64,000 bases of DNA, taken from positions 186,001 to 250,000 of the forward strand of contig NZ_SIJL01000001.1 of NCBI RefSeq assembly GCF_004307015.1, given 5' to 3'. Source of the DNA: Thermus thermamylovorans. GTDB taxonomy: Bacteria; Deinococcota; Deinococci; Deinococcales; Thermaceae. Positions 39,639 to 48,452 of this stretch are shown here, piece by piece. Position 1 is the stretch's first letter; every line of letters starts with the position of its first letter. The notes under the pieces are model-generated. The model was given only the letters and a program-made list of their open reading frames with translations. It was not told the DNA's origin and searched no databases. Position numbers and translations under genes: made by a program.

Positions 39639-42071
39639 ATGCGCGGACTCTCTTCAGAGGAGGCCAAGCGCAGGCTAAAGGAGCACGGGCCCAACGCCCT
39701 TCCGGAAAAACCCCCGGAGCCCCTCTGGCGAAAGTTTCTGCGCCAGTTCCAAAGCCCTCTCATCTACATCCTCCTCTTTGCCCTGGTGGTGGATCAGGCC
39801 CTTTGGATCTACAAGGGGGCCCAGGGCATCCCCTTCGAGTCCCTGGCCATCCTGGCCATCCTCCTCCTCAACTCCGTGCTGGGCACCCTCCAGGAGAGCC
39901 GCTCTGAGCGGGCCCTGAAGCGCCTGCGCACCCTGGCGGAGCCCCAGGTGCGGGTGCTGAGGGACGGCCGCTTCCGCACCCTGAAGAGCCGGGAGATCGT
40001 TCCCGGAGACGTGGTCCGCTTGGAGGCCGGGGACCGCGTGCCCGCGGACGGCCTCCTCCTGGAGGCAAGCGGGGTCCTCCTGGACGAGAGCGTCCTCACC
40101 GGGGAGAGCGTCCCCGTAGAGCGGGGGGAAGGGGAGGAGGTGCACGCGGGCACCCTCCTGGTGCGGGGCCGGGCCCTTGTGGAGATCACCCGTACCGGTC
40201 CCAAGAGCGCCATGGGCCGGATCGCCGGCCTGCTGGCGGAGATCGGAGGGGAGAAGACCCCCCTGGAAAGGCGTCTCAACGCCTTCGGCCACCAGGTGGC
40301 CCGGTACATCCTGGGGCTGGCCGTCTTCATCATCCTGGGAGGTCTCCTCTTCCAAGGGCTAGAGCGGGCGGACGAGGTGGTCATCTTCGCCGTGGCCCTG
40401 GCGGTGGCCGCGGTACCCGAGGGGCTTCCCGCCGTCCTGACCCTGGCCCTGGCCCTGGGGGTGGAGCGCATGGTGCGCCGCAAGGCCCTGGTGCGCCGGT
40501 TGGCGGCGGTGGAGGCCTTGGGAAGCGTCACGGTCATCGCCACCGACAAGACGGGCACCCTCACGGAAAACCGCATGGAGGTGCAGGAGGTGGTGGGTCC
40601 GGACCCCGAGGGGATGCTCCTCGCCATGATCCTCTGCAACGACGCCGACCTGGAGGCGGGGGTGGGGGATCCCCTGGAGCTCGGCCTCCTCCGCTTCGCC
40701 GCTAAGCGCCTGGAGGTGAGGCGGGTGCGGGCGGAGTACCCCAGGCTCTCCGAACGGCCCTTCGACAGCGCTTGGAAGTACATGCGGGTCACCACCCCCG
40801 GGGGGAGCTTCCTCAAGGGGGCCCCGGAGGCCCTCATTCCCCGCCTGGGCCTTCCCCAGGAGGAGAAGGCCAGGCTCCTGGAAGAGGCCGAGGCCCATGC
40901 CCGCGAGGGCTACCGGGTCCTGGCCTTCGCCCAAGGGGAGGGGCAGCGGGAGGAGGGTCTGCGCTTCCTGGGCTTCGCCCTCCTTCTGGACCCGCCCCGG
41001 CCAGAGGTGCCGGGGGCGGTGCGGAAGGTGCTCCAGGCAGGGGTGCGGGTGGTGATGGTCACTGGGGACCACCCGGCCACCGCCTTGGCCGTCGCCCGCA
41101 TGGTGGGCATCCCCGCGGAGACGGTGGCTACGGGGGAGGAGATCGCGGAGCTTTCCGACGAGGAGCTTCTGGAGGTGGACGTCTTCGCCCGGGTCAAGCC
41201 CGAGGACAAGTTCCGCATCGTCCAGGCCCTGCAGAAGGCAGGGGAGGTGGTGGCCATGACCGGGGACGGGGTGAACGACGCCCCGGCCCTGAAGCAGGCG
41301 GACGTGGGCGTGGCCATGGGACAGAGGGGCTCGGACGTGAGCCGGGAGGTGGCGGACCTCGTCCTTCTGGACGACAACTTCGCCACCATCGTGGCCGCCA
41401 TCGAGGAGGGCCGGAGCATCTACGAGAACATCCAGAAGTTCATCCGGTACCTCTTCTCCACCAACGTCTCCCTGGTCCTCTTGGTCCTCTTCGGCTTAGG
41501 GTTGGCCCTGGCCCTGGGCCTTCGGGACAACGGGGCCCTCTTCCTGCCCCTCACCGCGGTGCAGCTCCTCTGGATCAACGTCATCGCCAACGGTCCCCCG
41601 GCCTTGGCCCTGGGGGTGGACCGCAACCCGGGGCTCATGGGGAGGCCTCCCCGTGACCCCAGGGAGCCCCTGTTGGACCGGGCGTCTTTGGCCTTCATCC
41701 TCCTCACCGGGGCGGTGAAGTCGGTGATGGGTGTCCTGGTCCTCCTGGGGGTCTACCTCCTGGGCAAGGGGCTTTTGGTGGCACGTACTGCGGTCTTCCT
41801 CTACGAGATCCTGGCCCAGCTCTTCTTCGCCTATCCCTCGAGGCTCCTCAGGATCCATCCCCTGCCCAACCCCTGGCTCAACGCCGCCATCCTCCTGGGG
41901 GCTGCCCTGCAGGTACTCCTCATCTACTGGTGGGTGGGGCAGGCCTTCCTGGGTCTGGTGCCCCTCCAGGGCCCTGAGCTCCTGGTGGCCCTCTCCGCCG
42001 TGGCCCTCACCGGGGCCTTTGCCCTCCTGAGCCTGCCCCTGGTGCGGCGGCTGGCGGGGGGGAAGGGGTAG
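39639..42071 (+). CDS. P-type cation ATPase, calcium (type II) subclass
   Basis: The 810-residue pump starts [20 protein letters not shown]. It has the actuator TGES ([10 protein letters not shown], about residue 153), the phosphorylation loop DKTGTLTEN (about 302), the nucleotide domain, and [22 protein letters not shown] (about 540). The fourth helix motif [17 protein letters not shown] is that of type II Ca2+ pumps, which export Ca2+ from the cytoplasm. The C-terminal six-helix part is complete. The following gene, 3 nt away, is a Ca2+/cation exchanger, which strengthens the calcium assignment. Confidence 0.9.
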   Translation: MRGLSSEEAKRRLKEHGPNALPEKPPEPLWRKFLRQFQSPLIYILLFALVVDQALWIYKGAQGIPFESLAILAILLLNSVLGTLQESRSERALKRLRTLAEPQVRVLRDGRFRTLKSREIVPGDVVRLEAGDRVPADGLLLEASGVLLDESVLTGESVPVERGEGEEVHAGTLLVRGRALVEITRTGPKSAMGRIAGLLAEIGGEKTPLERRLNAFGHQVARYILGLAVFIILGGLLFQGLERADEVVIFAVALAVAAVPEGLPAVLTLALALGVERMVRRKALVRRLAAVEALGSVTVIATDKTGTLTENRMEVQEVVGPDPEGMLLAMILCNDADLEAGVGDPLELGLLRFAAKRLEVRRVRAEYPRLSERPFDSAWKYMRVTTPGGSFLKGAPEALIPRLGLPQEEKARLLEEAEAHAREGYRVLAFAQGEGQREEGLRFLGFALLLDPPRPEVPGAVRKVLQAGVRVVMVTGDHPATALAVARMVGIPAETVATGEEIAELSDEELLEVDVFARVKPEDKFRIVQALQKAGEVVAMTGDGVNDAPALKQADVGVAMGQRGSDVSREVADLVLLDDNFATIVAAIEEGRSIYENIQKFIRYLFSTNVSLVLLVLFGLGLALALGLRDNGALFLPLTAVQLLWINVIANGPPALALGVDRNPGLMGRPPRDPREPLLDRASLAFILLTGAVKSVMGVLVLLGVYLLGKGLLVARTAVFLYEILAQLFFAYPSRLLRIHPLPNPWLNAAILLGAALQVLLIYWWVGQAFLGLVPLQGPELLVALSAVALTGAFALLSLPLVRRLAGGKG

Positions 42072-42074
42072 GGG

Positions 42075-43040
42075 ATGCTCTACCTTCTCTTCCTGCTGGT
42101 GGCCCTGGTGGTCCTCCTGGCCGGGCGGCAGGTGGCCTACTACGGGGATGTCTTGGCGGAGAAAACGGGCCTGGGACGCAGCTTCATGGGGCTCTTCCTG
42201 GTGGGGGTCACCACCAGCCTGCCGGAGCTTTTCCACGTGACCAGCGCCGCCCTTCAGGACCTCCCCGACATCGCCGTGGGCAACCTCCTGGGGGCCAGCA
42301 TGGTGAACTTCCTCCTTCTCACCCTTCTGGACGCGGTGCACCCCCGTCCCCTCTCCGCCCGGGCAGGCCAGGGGCACGCCCTCAGCCTGGGGCTGGTGGT
42401 CCTCCTCCTGGCCACCGCCGGCCTGGGCCTCCTGGCGGAGGGGAACGGGGGTCGGGTGGGGCCCTTCGCCCTGGCCCTTCTCCCCCTTTACCTCCTGGCC
42501 CTCTGGCTTTCCTTCCGCTACGCCCGGCGCTTCCCCCGGGACCAGGCCCTAGAGGCCGAGGCCTACGAACGGGTGCCCTTGCGGACGGCCCTTCTCCGCT
42601 ACGCCCTGGGGGCGGCCTTTTTGGTGGGGGCGGCGGTCCTCCTGCCGGGCCTGGCGGGGGCCATCGCCGAGGAGACCGGCCTGGGCCAGGCCTGGGTGGG
42701 CACCTTTATGGTGGGCCTGGTCACCACCCTGCCCGAGGCCACGGTGGTGGTGGCGGCGGCCCGCCTGGGGGCGGTGGACCTGGCCTTGGGGAACGCTCTG
42801 GGGAGCACCCTGTTCAACACCTTTCTCCTCTTCTACGCCGACCTCCTGGCTCCTGGGTCCCTTCTGGCCCAGGTGGCCCCCGGCCATCTCGTGAGCCTCT
42901 TGGTCCTCCTGGCCATGGCGGGGGCCGTGCTCACCGGGCTCATGTACCAGAGCCTGAGGAAGCTTTGGGTGCTGGCCTACGACTCCTGGGCCATCCTGGC
43001 CCTGTACCTGCTTGCTGCCTACCTCTCTTTGGCCCGGTAG
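42075..43040 (+). CDS. Sodium/calcium exchanger-like membrane protein (CaCA family)
   Basis: The 321-residue protein has ten or so membrane segments and the two alpha repeats: GVTTSLPELFHVTSAALQ with VGNLLGASMVNFLLL, and GLVTTLPEATVVVAAARL with LGNALGSTLFNTFLLF. The glutamates in these repeats bind the cation. It would exchange Ca2+ for H+ or Na+. It is in one operon with the calcium-type ATPase and overlaps the convergent UspA gene by 22 nt. Confidence 0.9.
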   Translation: MLYLLFLLVALVVLLAGRQVAYYGDVLAEKTGLGRSFMGLFLVGVTTSLPELFHVTSAALQDLPDIAVGNLLGASMVNFLLLTLLDAVHPRPLSARAGQGHALSLGLVVLLLATAGLGLLAEGNGGRVGPFALALLPLYLLALWLSFRYARRFPRDQALEAEAYERVPLRTALLRYALGAAFLVGAAVLLPGLAGAIAEETGLGQAWVGTFMVGLVTTLPEATVVVAAARLGAVDLALGNALGSTLFNTFLLFYADLLAPGSLLAQVAPGHLVSLLVLLAMAGAVLTGLMYQSLRKLWVLAYDSWAILALYLLAAYLSLAR

Positions 43041-43465
43041 GGCACCACCAAGACGGGCTTCCTGGCCCGGCGCAGCACCTCGTGGGTCACGCTGCCCAAA
43101 AGCAGAAGGTCTAGCCCCGTGCGCCCGTGGGAAGCCAAGACCAGGAGGTCGTGCTCCTCCAAAAGCCCCCGGATGACCTCCGCCGCCCGACCCTCCCGGA
43201 GAAGGCTCCGGCAGGCCACCCCCAGGGCTTCCGCCTCCGCCTGGGCCCGAGCCAGGGCCTCCTTGGCGGCCTTTCTCTGCTCCTCTAGGAGCTGCCCGTA
43301 GTAGGGGAGGGTTTCTGGGCCCAGGAGGAGCCTGGGGCCCAGGGGTTCGAGGACGTGAAGGAAGGTGGCCTGGGCACCCAGCAGTTTGGCCAGCCGCAGG
43401 CCTTCCTGCAGCCCCTTTTCCGCTGCCTGGCTTCCGTCCGTGGGCAGGAGGAGGGTCCGGTACAT
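43019..43465 (-). CDS. Universal stress protein (UspA family)
   Basis: The 148-residue single-domain USP starts MYRTLLLPTDGSQAAEKGLQ. Its C-terminal nucleotide-binding block is LLVLASHGRTGLDLLLLGSV, followed by ARKPVLVVP, the ATP-binding type. Role is general stress or signalling. It lies 3 nt after the RNase J stop on the same strand and converges with the exchanger. Confidence 0.92.
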   Translation of the reverse strand: MYRTLLLPTDGSQAAEKGLQEGLRLAKLLGAQATFLHVLEPLGPRLLLGPETLPYYGQLLEEQRKAAKEALARAQAEAEALGVACRSLLREGRAAEVIRGLLEEHDLLVLASHGRTGLDLLLLGSVTHEVLRRARKPVLVVPYRAKER

Positions 43466-43468
43466 ACC

Positions 43469-45199
43469 TCAGCCTTCGATGACCACCGGCAGGATAACCG
43501 GGTCGCGGCCCGTGGCCTTCTTGAGGAACTTCTTCACCGGGTAGTAGATGTCGTCCCGGATGCGCTCCAAGGGCTTCTTCTCCCGCACGCCGTTGTGGAG
43601 GGCCTCGAGGGCCATGCGCTTCACCTCCCCAAGAAGCCTTTCCCCCGCCTTCACGAAGCCCCGGGAGACCACCTCCACCACCGGGTCCTTTCCCGCCAAG
43701 GCGGTGATGACCAGGATCCCCTCCTCGGCCATGTGGCGGCGGTCGGCCAGGATCTCCTCGGTGATGTCCCCCACCCCCAGGCCGTCCACGTAGAGGGTGC
43801 CCCAAGGCACTTCCCCGGCCTTCTCGAAGGTGGTGACCGTGAGGCGGTACAGGGCCCCGTTTTCCCCGATGAGGGTCCTCTCCGGGGGACGGCTCATGCC
43901 CTCGGCCAGCCACTTGAGGTTGGTCTGGTGGCGCACCTCCCCGTGCCAGGGGAGGAAAAAGCGGGGGGTGGTGAGGTTCAGGATGAGCTTGAGCTCCTCC
44001 TGGGATGCGTGGCCCGAGGCGTGCACCCGGTAGGTAGGGGGGTAAAGAACGTAGGCCCCCAGGGCGTAGAGGCGGTTGATCACCCGGTTCACCGCCTCCT
44101 CGTTGCCGGGGATGGGGCTGCTGGAGAGGATGACCGTGTCCCCGGGCTTGATGGCCATGCGGGCGTGCCCCTCGAAGGCCAGCCGGTGCAGGACGGACAT
44201 GGGCTGTCCCTGGCTCCCCGTGGCCAGGACCAGGACCTGGTGGTCGGGGAGGTCCCGGACCTCCTCCAGGGTGTAGAGGCGGTCCCGCACCTTGAGGTAG
44301 CCGAGCTCCAGGGCGATGCGGCTGAACCGGAGCATGCTCCGCCCCTCCATGGCCACCTTCCGCCCGTACTTCTCCGCCGCCCAGATCACCGCCTGGATGC
44401 GGTGGATGTGGCTGGCGAAGGTGGTGACGAAGACCCGGCCCGGGGCGCGGCCGATCACCCGGTCCAGCTCCTTGGCGATCTCCATCTCGCTCGGGGTGTA
44501 GCCTGGGCGCTCGGCGTTGGTGGCGTCGGCGATGAGGAGCAAGACCCCTTCCGCCCCGGCCTGGGCCACCTTGGCCAGGTGGGAGACCCTGCCGTCGATG
44601 GGGGTGGGGTCCAGCTTGAAGTCTCCCGTGTGGACGATGGTGCCGATGGGCGTGCGGATCACCACCCCGGAGTTGTCGGGAATGGAGTGGGTCATGCGGA
44701 ATAGATCCAGGGTGAAGTACCGTCCCACCGGGATGCGGTCGTCGGTGGAAACCTCCTTTAGGTTGAAGGCCCCGGGCCTTAGCCCAAACTCCTCCAGCTT
44801 GCCCTTCAGGAGACCCAGGGTCAGCCGGGCCCCGTAGATGGGCACATTGGATTCTTTCCCGAAAATCATGGGCAGGATGAAGGGGAGCCCCCCGATGTGG
44901 TCCTCGTGTCCGTGGGTCAGGACCCAGGCCCGGATGAGGTGGCGGTTTTGGATCAGGTAGTCCACCCGGGGGATGAGGAGGTCCACCCCCGGCATCCCCT
45001 CGTCGGGGAAGGCCAGCCCTCCGTCCAGGACGAAGATCTCGTCCTTGAAGCGGAAGGCGGTGATGTTTTTGCCGATCTCCCCCATCCCCCCCAAGGGGAT
45101 GATCTCCACGAAGTCCTGGGGACCGACGGCTTCTGGGGGGGCGCCCTCCTGGGGTCGCCTGCGCCGCCGCCGCCTGGGTTTACGTTCCGGGTTTTCCAT
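43469..45199 (-). CDS. rnj: Ribonuclease J
   Basis: The 576-residue metallo-beta-lactamase/beta-CASP RNase has 5'-3' exonuclease and endonuclease activity on mRNA and rRNA precursors. The zinc motif is THGHEDHIGG (H96, H98, D100, H101), FASHIHRIQAVIWAAEKYGR and LATGSQGQPMSVL are beta-CASP motifs, and HASGHASQEELKL is also conserved. A basic N-terminal tail (RKPRRRRRRRPQ) precedes the catalytic core. It follows pnp on the same strand, separated by an 81-nt gap with two hairpins. Confidence 0.96.
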   Translation of the reverse strand: MENPERKPRRRRRRRPQEGAPPEAVGPQDFVEIIPLGGMGEIGKNITAFRFKDEIFVLDGGLAFPDEGMPGVDLLIPRVDYLIQNRHLIRAWVLTHGHEDHIGGLPFILPMIFGKESNVPIYGARLTLGLLKGKLEEFGLRPGAFNLKEVSTDDRIPVGRYFTLDLFRMTHSIPDNSGVVIRTPIGTIVHTGDFKLDPTPIDGRVSHLAKVAQAGAEGVLLLIADATNAERPGYTPSEMEIAKELDRVIGRAPGRVFVTTFASHIHRIQAVIWAAEKYGRKVAMEGRSMLRFSRIALELGYLKVRDRLYTLEEVRDLPDHQVLVLATGSQGQPMSVLHRLAFEGHARMAIKPGDTVILSSSPIPGNEEAVNRVINRLYALGAYVLYPPTYRVHASGHASQEELKLILNLTTPRFFLPWHGEVRHQTNLKWLAEGMSRPPERTLIGENGALYRLTVTTFEKAGEVPWGTLYVDGLGVGDITEEILADRRHMAEEGILVITALAGKDPVVEVVSRGFVKAGERLLGEVKRMALEALHNGVREKKPLERIRDDIYYPVKKFLKKATGRDPVILPVVIEG

Positions 45200-45213
45200 A
45201 CGCCTCCTGTTCT

Positions 45214-45274
45214 CCCGGCGGAGCCGGGGCTGTGGCCTGCCCGTGGGGTTCCCGTCGCGGCCCGAGGGGCCGCG
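45214..45274 (-). other. Two stem-loops in the pnp-RNase J gap
   Basis: CCCGGC/GCCGGG with a GGA loop (45214-45228) and CGCGGCCC/GGGCCGCG with a GAG loop (45256-45274). The second follows the pnp stop and the first precedes the RNase J ribosome site. No U-tract. They are candidates for pnp termination or for processing of the RNase J leader. Confidence 0.6.
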
Positions 45275-45280
45275 GGGCGC

Positions 45281-47425
45281 TTATCCGCGCCGCCTGGGTG
45301 GGATCTTGCCCTCCAGCTCGGGGCGGATCAGGTCGATCTTGCCCCGCTCATCGATGCGGTGCACCTTCACCTTGATCACGTCCCCCACCTTGAGGTGGTC
45401 CTCCACCCGCTGCACCCGTCCGGGGGCGATCTGGCTGATGTGCAGGAGCCCTTCCGTGCCCGGGAAGAGGCTCACGAAGGCCCCGAAGGGGGTGATCTTG
45501 GTGACCGTGCCCTCGTAGACCTCGCCCACCTTGGCCTCCATGATGAGCTCCTCGATGCGCTTCTTGGCCTTGTGGGCCGCCGCCATGTCGGCGGAGTAGA
45601 TGCGCACGCTGCCGTCCTCCTCGATGTCCACCTCCACCCCGAGCTCCTCCAAGGCCCGCACGTTCTTTCCCCCCGGCCCGATGACCAGACCGATCTTTTC
45701 CACCGGCACCTTGAGGGCCAGGATCCTGGGGGCGAAGGGCTTGAGGTCGGGGCGAGGGCCGGGGAGGACGCCGGCCATGAGGTCCAGGATCTTCAAGCGG
45801 GCCTCCCGGGCCTGCATCAGGGCTTCCTTCAGCACCTCCCGGGGCAGGCCCCCCACCTTGTTGTCCATCTGCAAGGCGGTGACCCCCTGCCGGGTTCCCG
45901 CCACCTTGAAGTCCATGTCCCCCAGGGCGTCCTCCAGCCCCAGGATGTCGGTGAGGATCACCGCCCGCTCCCCCTCCCACACCAGGCCCATGGCCACCCC
46001 GGCCACGGGGGCCCGGATGGGCACCCCGGCGTCCATGAGGGCCAGGGAGCCGGCGCAGACCGTGGCCATGGAGCTACTGCCGTTGGACTCCAGCACGTCC
46101 CCCACCACCCGGACCGTGTAGGGGAAGGCCTCCCCCTTGGGCATCACCGCCTTCAGGGCCCGCTTGGCCAGGTTGCCGTGCCCCACCTCCCGACGGGAAA
46201 CCCCCCGGAGGCGCCTCACCTCCCCGGTGGAGAAGGGGGGGAAGTTGTAGTGCACCAGGAAGGGATCGGTCTCATCGATGCCCAGGTCGTCGATGATCTG
46301 CTCGTCCCGGCCCGTGCCCAGGGTGACCGTGCCCAGGACCTGGGTCTCTCCCCGGGTGAAGACCGCGGAGCCGTGGGCCCGGGGCAGGACGTCCACCTCG
46401 ATCCAGATGGGGCGGAGATCCTTGGGGCCGCGCCCGTCGGCCCGCCTGCCCTCCTCCAGCACCAGCCGCCTCAGCTCCCTGCGCACCACCTCGGCGAAGG
46501 CGCTCTCGTAGAGGGGCTTCTTGCCCTCCTCGGAGGCGCCGTCTTCCCGCTTGGGCAGGGCCTCGAGGATCAGCGCTTCCGCGAAGGCCTCGAGGGCCCG
46601 GCTCCTTTCCCCTTTGCTGGCGGTCTGCAGGACGGCGGAAAGCCCCCGCTCCAGGGCCAGGCGGTAGAGGGCCTCCTTCTCCTCCTCGGATAGGGTCTCG
46701 GGGGGGGTCCAGGCCATCTTGGGCTTGCCCCAGGCCTTGGCCATGGCCTCCTGCAGGTCCAGGATGGCCTGCATCTCCCGATGGGCGAACTCCAGGGCCT
46801 GCACTAGGGTTTCCTCGTCCACCTCTCCCGCCCCGGCCTCCACCATCAGGATGGCCTCCCGGCTTCCCGCCACCACCAGGTCCAGCTGGCTTTCCTCTAG
46901 CTCCTGCAGGGTGGGGTTGAGGACGAACTGCCCCCCCAAAAGCCCCACCCGCACCGCGGCCACGGGGCCCGCCCAGGGGATATCGGAAAGCATGAGGGCG
47001 GCGCTGGCCGCCGTGGGCCCCAGGATGTCCGGGGGGTTTTTCTGGTCGGCGGAGAGCACGGTGACGATCACCTGGACCTCGTGGCGGAAGCCCTTGGGGA
47101 AGAGGGGCCTTATGGGGCGGTCCGTCATGCGGGCGGAAAGGATGGCCTTCTCCCCCGGCCGCCCTTCCCGGCGCATGAAGCTTCCCGGGATCTTGCCCAC
47201 GGCGTAGTGCCGCTCCTCGAACTCCACCGTGAGGGGCAGGAAGTCGGCCTCTACGGGTTCCTCCGAGGCCTGGGCCGTGGCCAGGACCACGGTGTCCCCG
47301 TAACGGACCAGGACCGATCCCGAGGCCTGCTTGGCGTACTTGCCCGTCTCCAGGACCAGGGGGCGGCCCGCCACCTGGGTCTCGTACCTTTGGGCTTTGG
47401 GGGTGTTGGCGGTGGCTTCTGGCAT
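45281..47425 (-). CDS. pnp: Polyribonucleotide nucleotidyltransferase (PNPase)
   Basis: The 714-residue 3'-5' phosphorolytic exonuclease has two RNase PH domains ([39 protein letters not shown]), the catalytic block [21 protein letters not shown] ([19 protein letters not shown]) and S1 ([20 protein letters not shown]) domains. I choose the ATG at 47425, with GAGGA before it; the frame extends four codons further to a TTG. It follows rpsO, the arrangement conserved in many bacteria, with a stem-loop between. Confidence 0.97.
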   Translation of the reverse strand: MPEATANTPKAQRYETQVAGRPLVLETGKYAKQASGSVLVRYGDTVVLATAQASEEPVEADFLPLTVEFEERHYAVGKIPGSFMRREGRPGEKAILSARMTDRPIRPLFPKGFRHEVQVIVTVLSADQKNPPDILGPTAASAALMLSDIPWAGPVAAVRVGLLGGQFVLNPTLQELEESQLDLVVAGSREAILMVEAGAGEVDEETLVQALEFAHREMQAILDLQEAMAKAWGKPKMAWTPPETLSEEEKEALYRLALERGLSAVLQTASKGERSRALEAFAEALILEALPKREDGASEEGKKPLYESAFAEVVRRELRRLVLEEGRRADGRGPKDLRPIWIEVDVLPRAHGSAVFTRGETQVLGTVTLGTGRDEQIIDDLGIDETDPFLVHYNFPPFSTGEVRRLRGVSRREVGHGNLAKRALKAVMPKGEAFPYTVRVVGDVLESNGSSSMATVCAGSLALMDAGVPIRAPVAGVAMGLVWEGERAVILTDILGLEDALGDMDFKVAGTRQGVTALQMDNKVGGLPREVLKEALMQAREARLKILDLMAGVLPGPRPDLKPFAPRILALKVPVEKIGLVIGPGGKNVRALEELGVEVDIEEDGSVRIYSADMAAAHKAKKRIEELIMEAKVGEVYEGTVTKITPFGAFVSLFPGTEGLLHISQIAPGRVQRVEDHLKVGDVIKVKVHRIDERGKIDLIRPELEGKIPPRRRG

Positions 47426-47443
47426 GGCTTTCCTCAAGCGGAA

Positions 47444-47465
47444 GGCGGAGCCCTAAGGCCCCGCC
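47444..47465 (-). other. Stem-loop in the rpsO-pnp gap
   Basis: GGCGG/CCGCC plus GCC/GGC around a TTAG loop, with one G-U pair in the minus-strand RNA. It lies between the rpsO stop and the pnp ribosome site. In E. coli this gap holds the RNase III hairpin through which PNPase represses itself; a similar role is an inference. Confidence 0.55.
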
Positions 47466-47483
47466 CCCGACCTGATGCCCAGT

Positions 47484-47753
47484 TTACTTCCTCAAGCCCA
47501 GCTTCTCAACCAGGGCCCGGTAGCGCTCCGGGTCCTCCCGCTCCAAATAGCGCAGAAGCCTCCGCCTTTGCCCCACCAGCATCAAGAGGCCCCGGTGGGA
47601 GTGGTGGTCGTGCTTGTGGGCCTTGAGGTGCTCGGAGAGGCGGTTGATGCGCAGGGTGAGGAGGGCCACCTGCACCTCGGTGCTCCCCGTGTCCCCGGGG
47701 AAGCGGGCGAACTCCTGGATGAGCTTCTGTTTCTCTTCCTTAGCGATGGGCAT
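47484..47753 (-). CDS. rpsO: 30S ribosomal protein S15
   Basis: The 89-residue protein is S15, a primary 16S rRNA binder in the central domain: [39 protein letters not shown] and [16 protein letters not shown] are diagnostic. It has a GGAGGAGAAA ribosome site and a ~69-nt leader from a strong promoter. Confidence 0.98.
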   Translation of the reverse strand: MPIAKEEKQKLIQEFARFPGDTGSTEVQVALLTLRINRLSEHLKAHKHDHHSHRGLLMLVGQRRRLLRYLEREDPERYRALVEKLGLRK

Positions 47754-47828
47754 TTTCTCCTCCGTCAGGGGGGAAAGCGCTTTAGGCCCCTTCCTCCTCG
47801 AAGGCCCGGTCAGCCCGAGCCACCCTTG

Positions 47829-47857
47829 AGCCTAGGGGGTGGGAGGCTCCCTGTCAA
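47829..47857 (-). promoter_or_regulatory. Strong promoter for rpsO-pnp
   Basis: Consensus TTGACA (47852-47857), 17-nt spacer and TAGGCT (47829-47834) on the minus strand, start near 47822. Confidence 0.7.
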
Positions 47858-47899
47858 GCGGGCGCCGGAGCTTGGGAATTGCCGCTGGCCCTTCTGGGG

Positions 47900-47927
47900 C
47901 CCCCTCGCGGGGCAGGCCGCGACGGGG
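47900..47927 (-). terminator. Terminator stem-loop of the ba3 oxidase operon
   Basis: CCCC-C-TCGCGG (47900-47910) pairs with CCGCGA-C-GGGG (47917-47927), an 11-position stem with one mismatch and a GGCAGG loop, 3 nt after the last gene's stop. No U-tract. Confidence 0.55.
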
Positions 47928-47930
47928 CGC

Positions 47931-48398
47931 TCAGGGCCTCCCCCTGAGGAGGAGCCAGAGGAGAAAGGGCTCCGGCAGCACCATCATCGCCGAGAGGGGG
48001 TCCAGGGGGGCGGGGGAGAGGAGGGCGGGACCCACAGGGGTGACGAAGGGCAGGGGAAGGGTGCGGGTGAGGAGAAAAGCCCCCAGGTAGAGGGCGGAAA
48101 GGGCCAGCCCTGCCCGCCGCGCCCAGGAGGGCAGGGCGGGGTTTTCCGCGAGGGAGCCCTGGATGAGGAGGCCCAGGGCGTAGGCGGCCTTTAGGGAGAG
48201 GAGGAGGAGGAAGAACTGGCCGTAGTAGTAGTACTCGCTCACCAGCCCGTAGAGGACCGCCTCCCGCAGGGGGATGCCGAAGACGCTGCCGCAAAGCCCC
48301 TCCCCCAGGGCATCGGAAAACCCTATCCCCACGAACTGGATGGCGAAGGGCAGGACGCTGAGGAGGGCTATGTGGCGGTGCAGGGGAGGAAAACCCAT
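47931..48398 (-). CDS. Hypothetical membrane protein at the end of the ba3 oxidase operon
   Basis: The 155-residue protein has four predicted membrane segments (about 8-25, 55-80, 90-112, 135-152). The loop between the first two carries LCGSVFGIPLREAVLYGLVS and the tyrosine run EYYYYG. I do not recognise the family. It lies 54 nt downstream of oxidase subunit I on the same strand and ahead of a stem-loop, so it is probably co-transcribed. It could be an assembly or accessory factor, but nothing in the sequence proves it. Confidence 0.7.
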   Translation of the reverse strand: MGFPPLHRHIALLSVLPFAIQFVGIGFSDALGEGLCGSVFGIPLREAVLYGLVSEYYYYGQFFLLLLSLKAAYALGLLIQGSLAENPALPSWARRAGLALSALYLGAFLLTRTLPLPFVTPVGPALLSPAPLDPLSAMMVLPEPFLLWLLLRGRP

Positions 48399-48452
48399 GG
48401 CGCGCTTGGGACGAGAAGGCCCCGCGCCGGGCGGGCCCGGCGCGGGGGGTGC

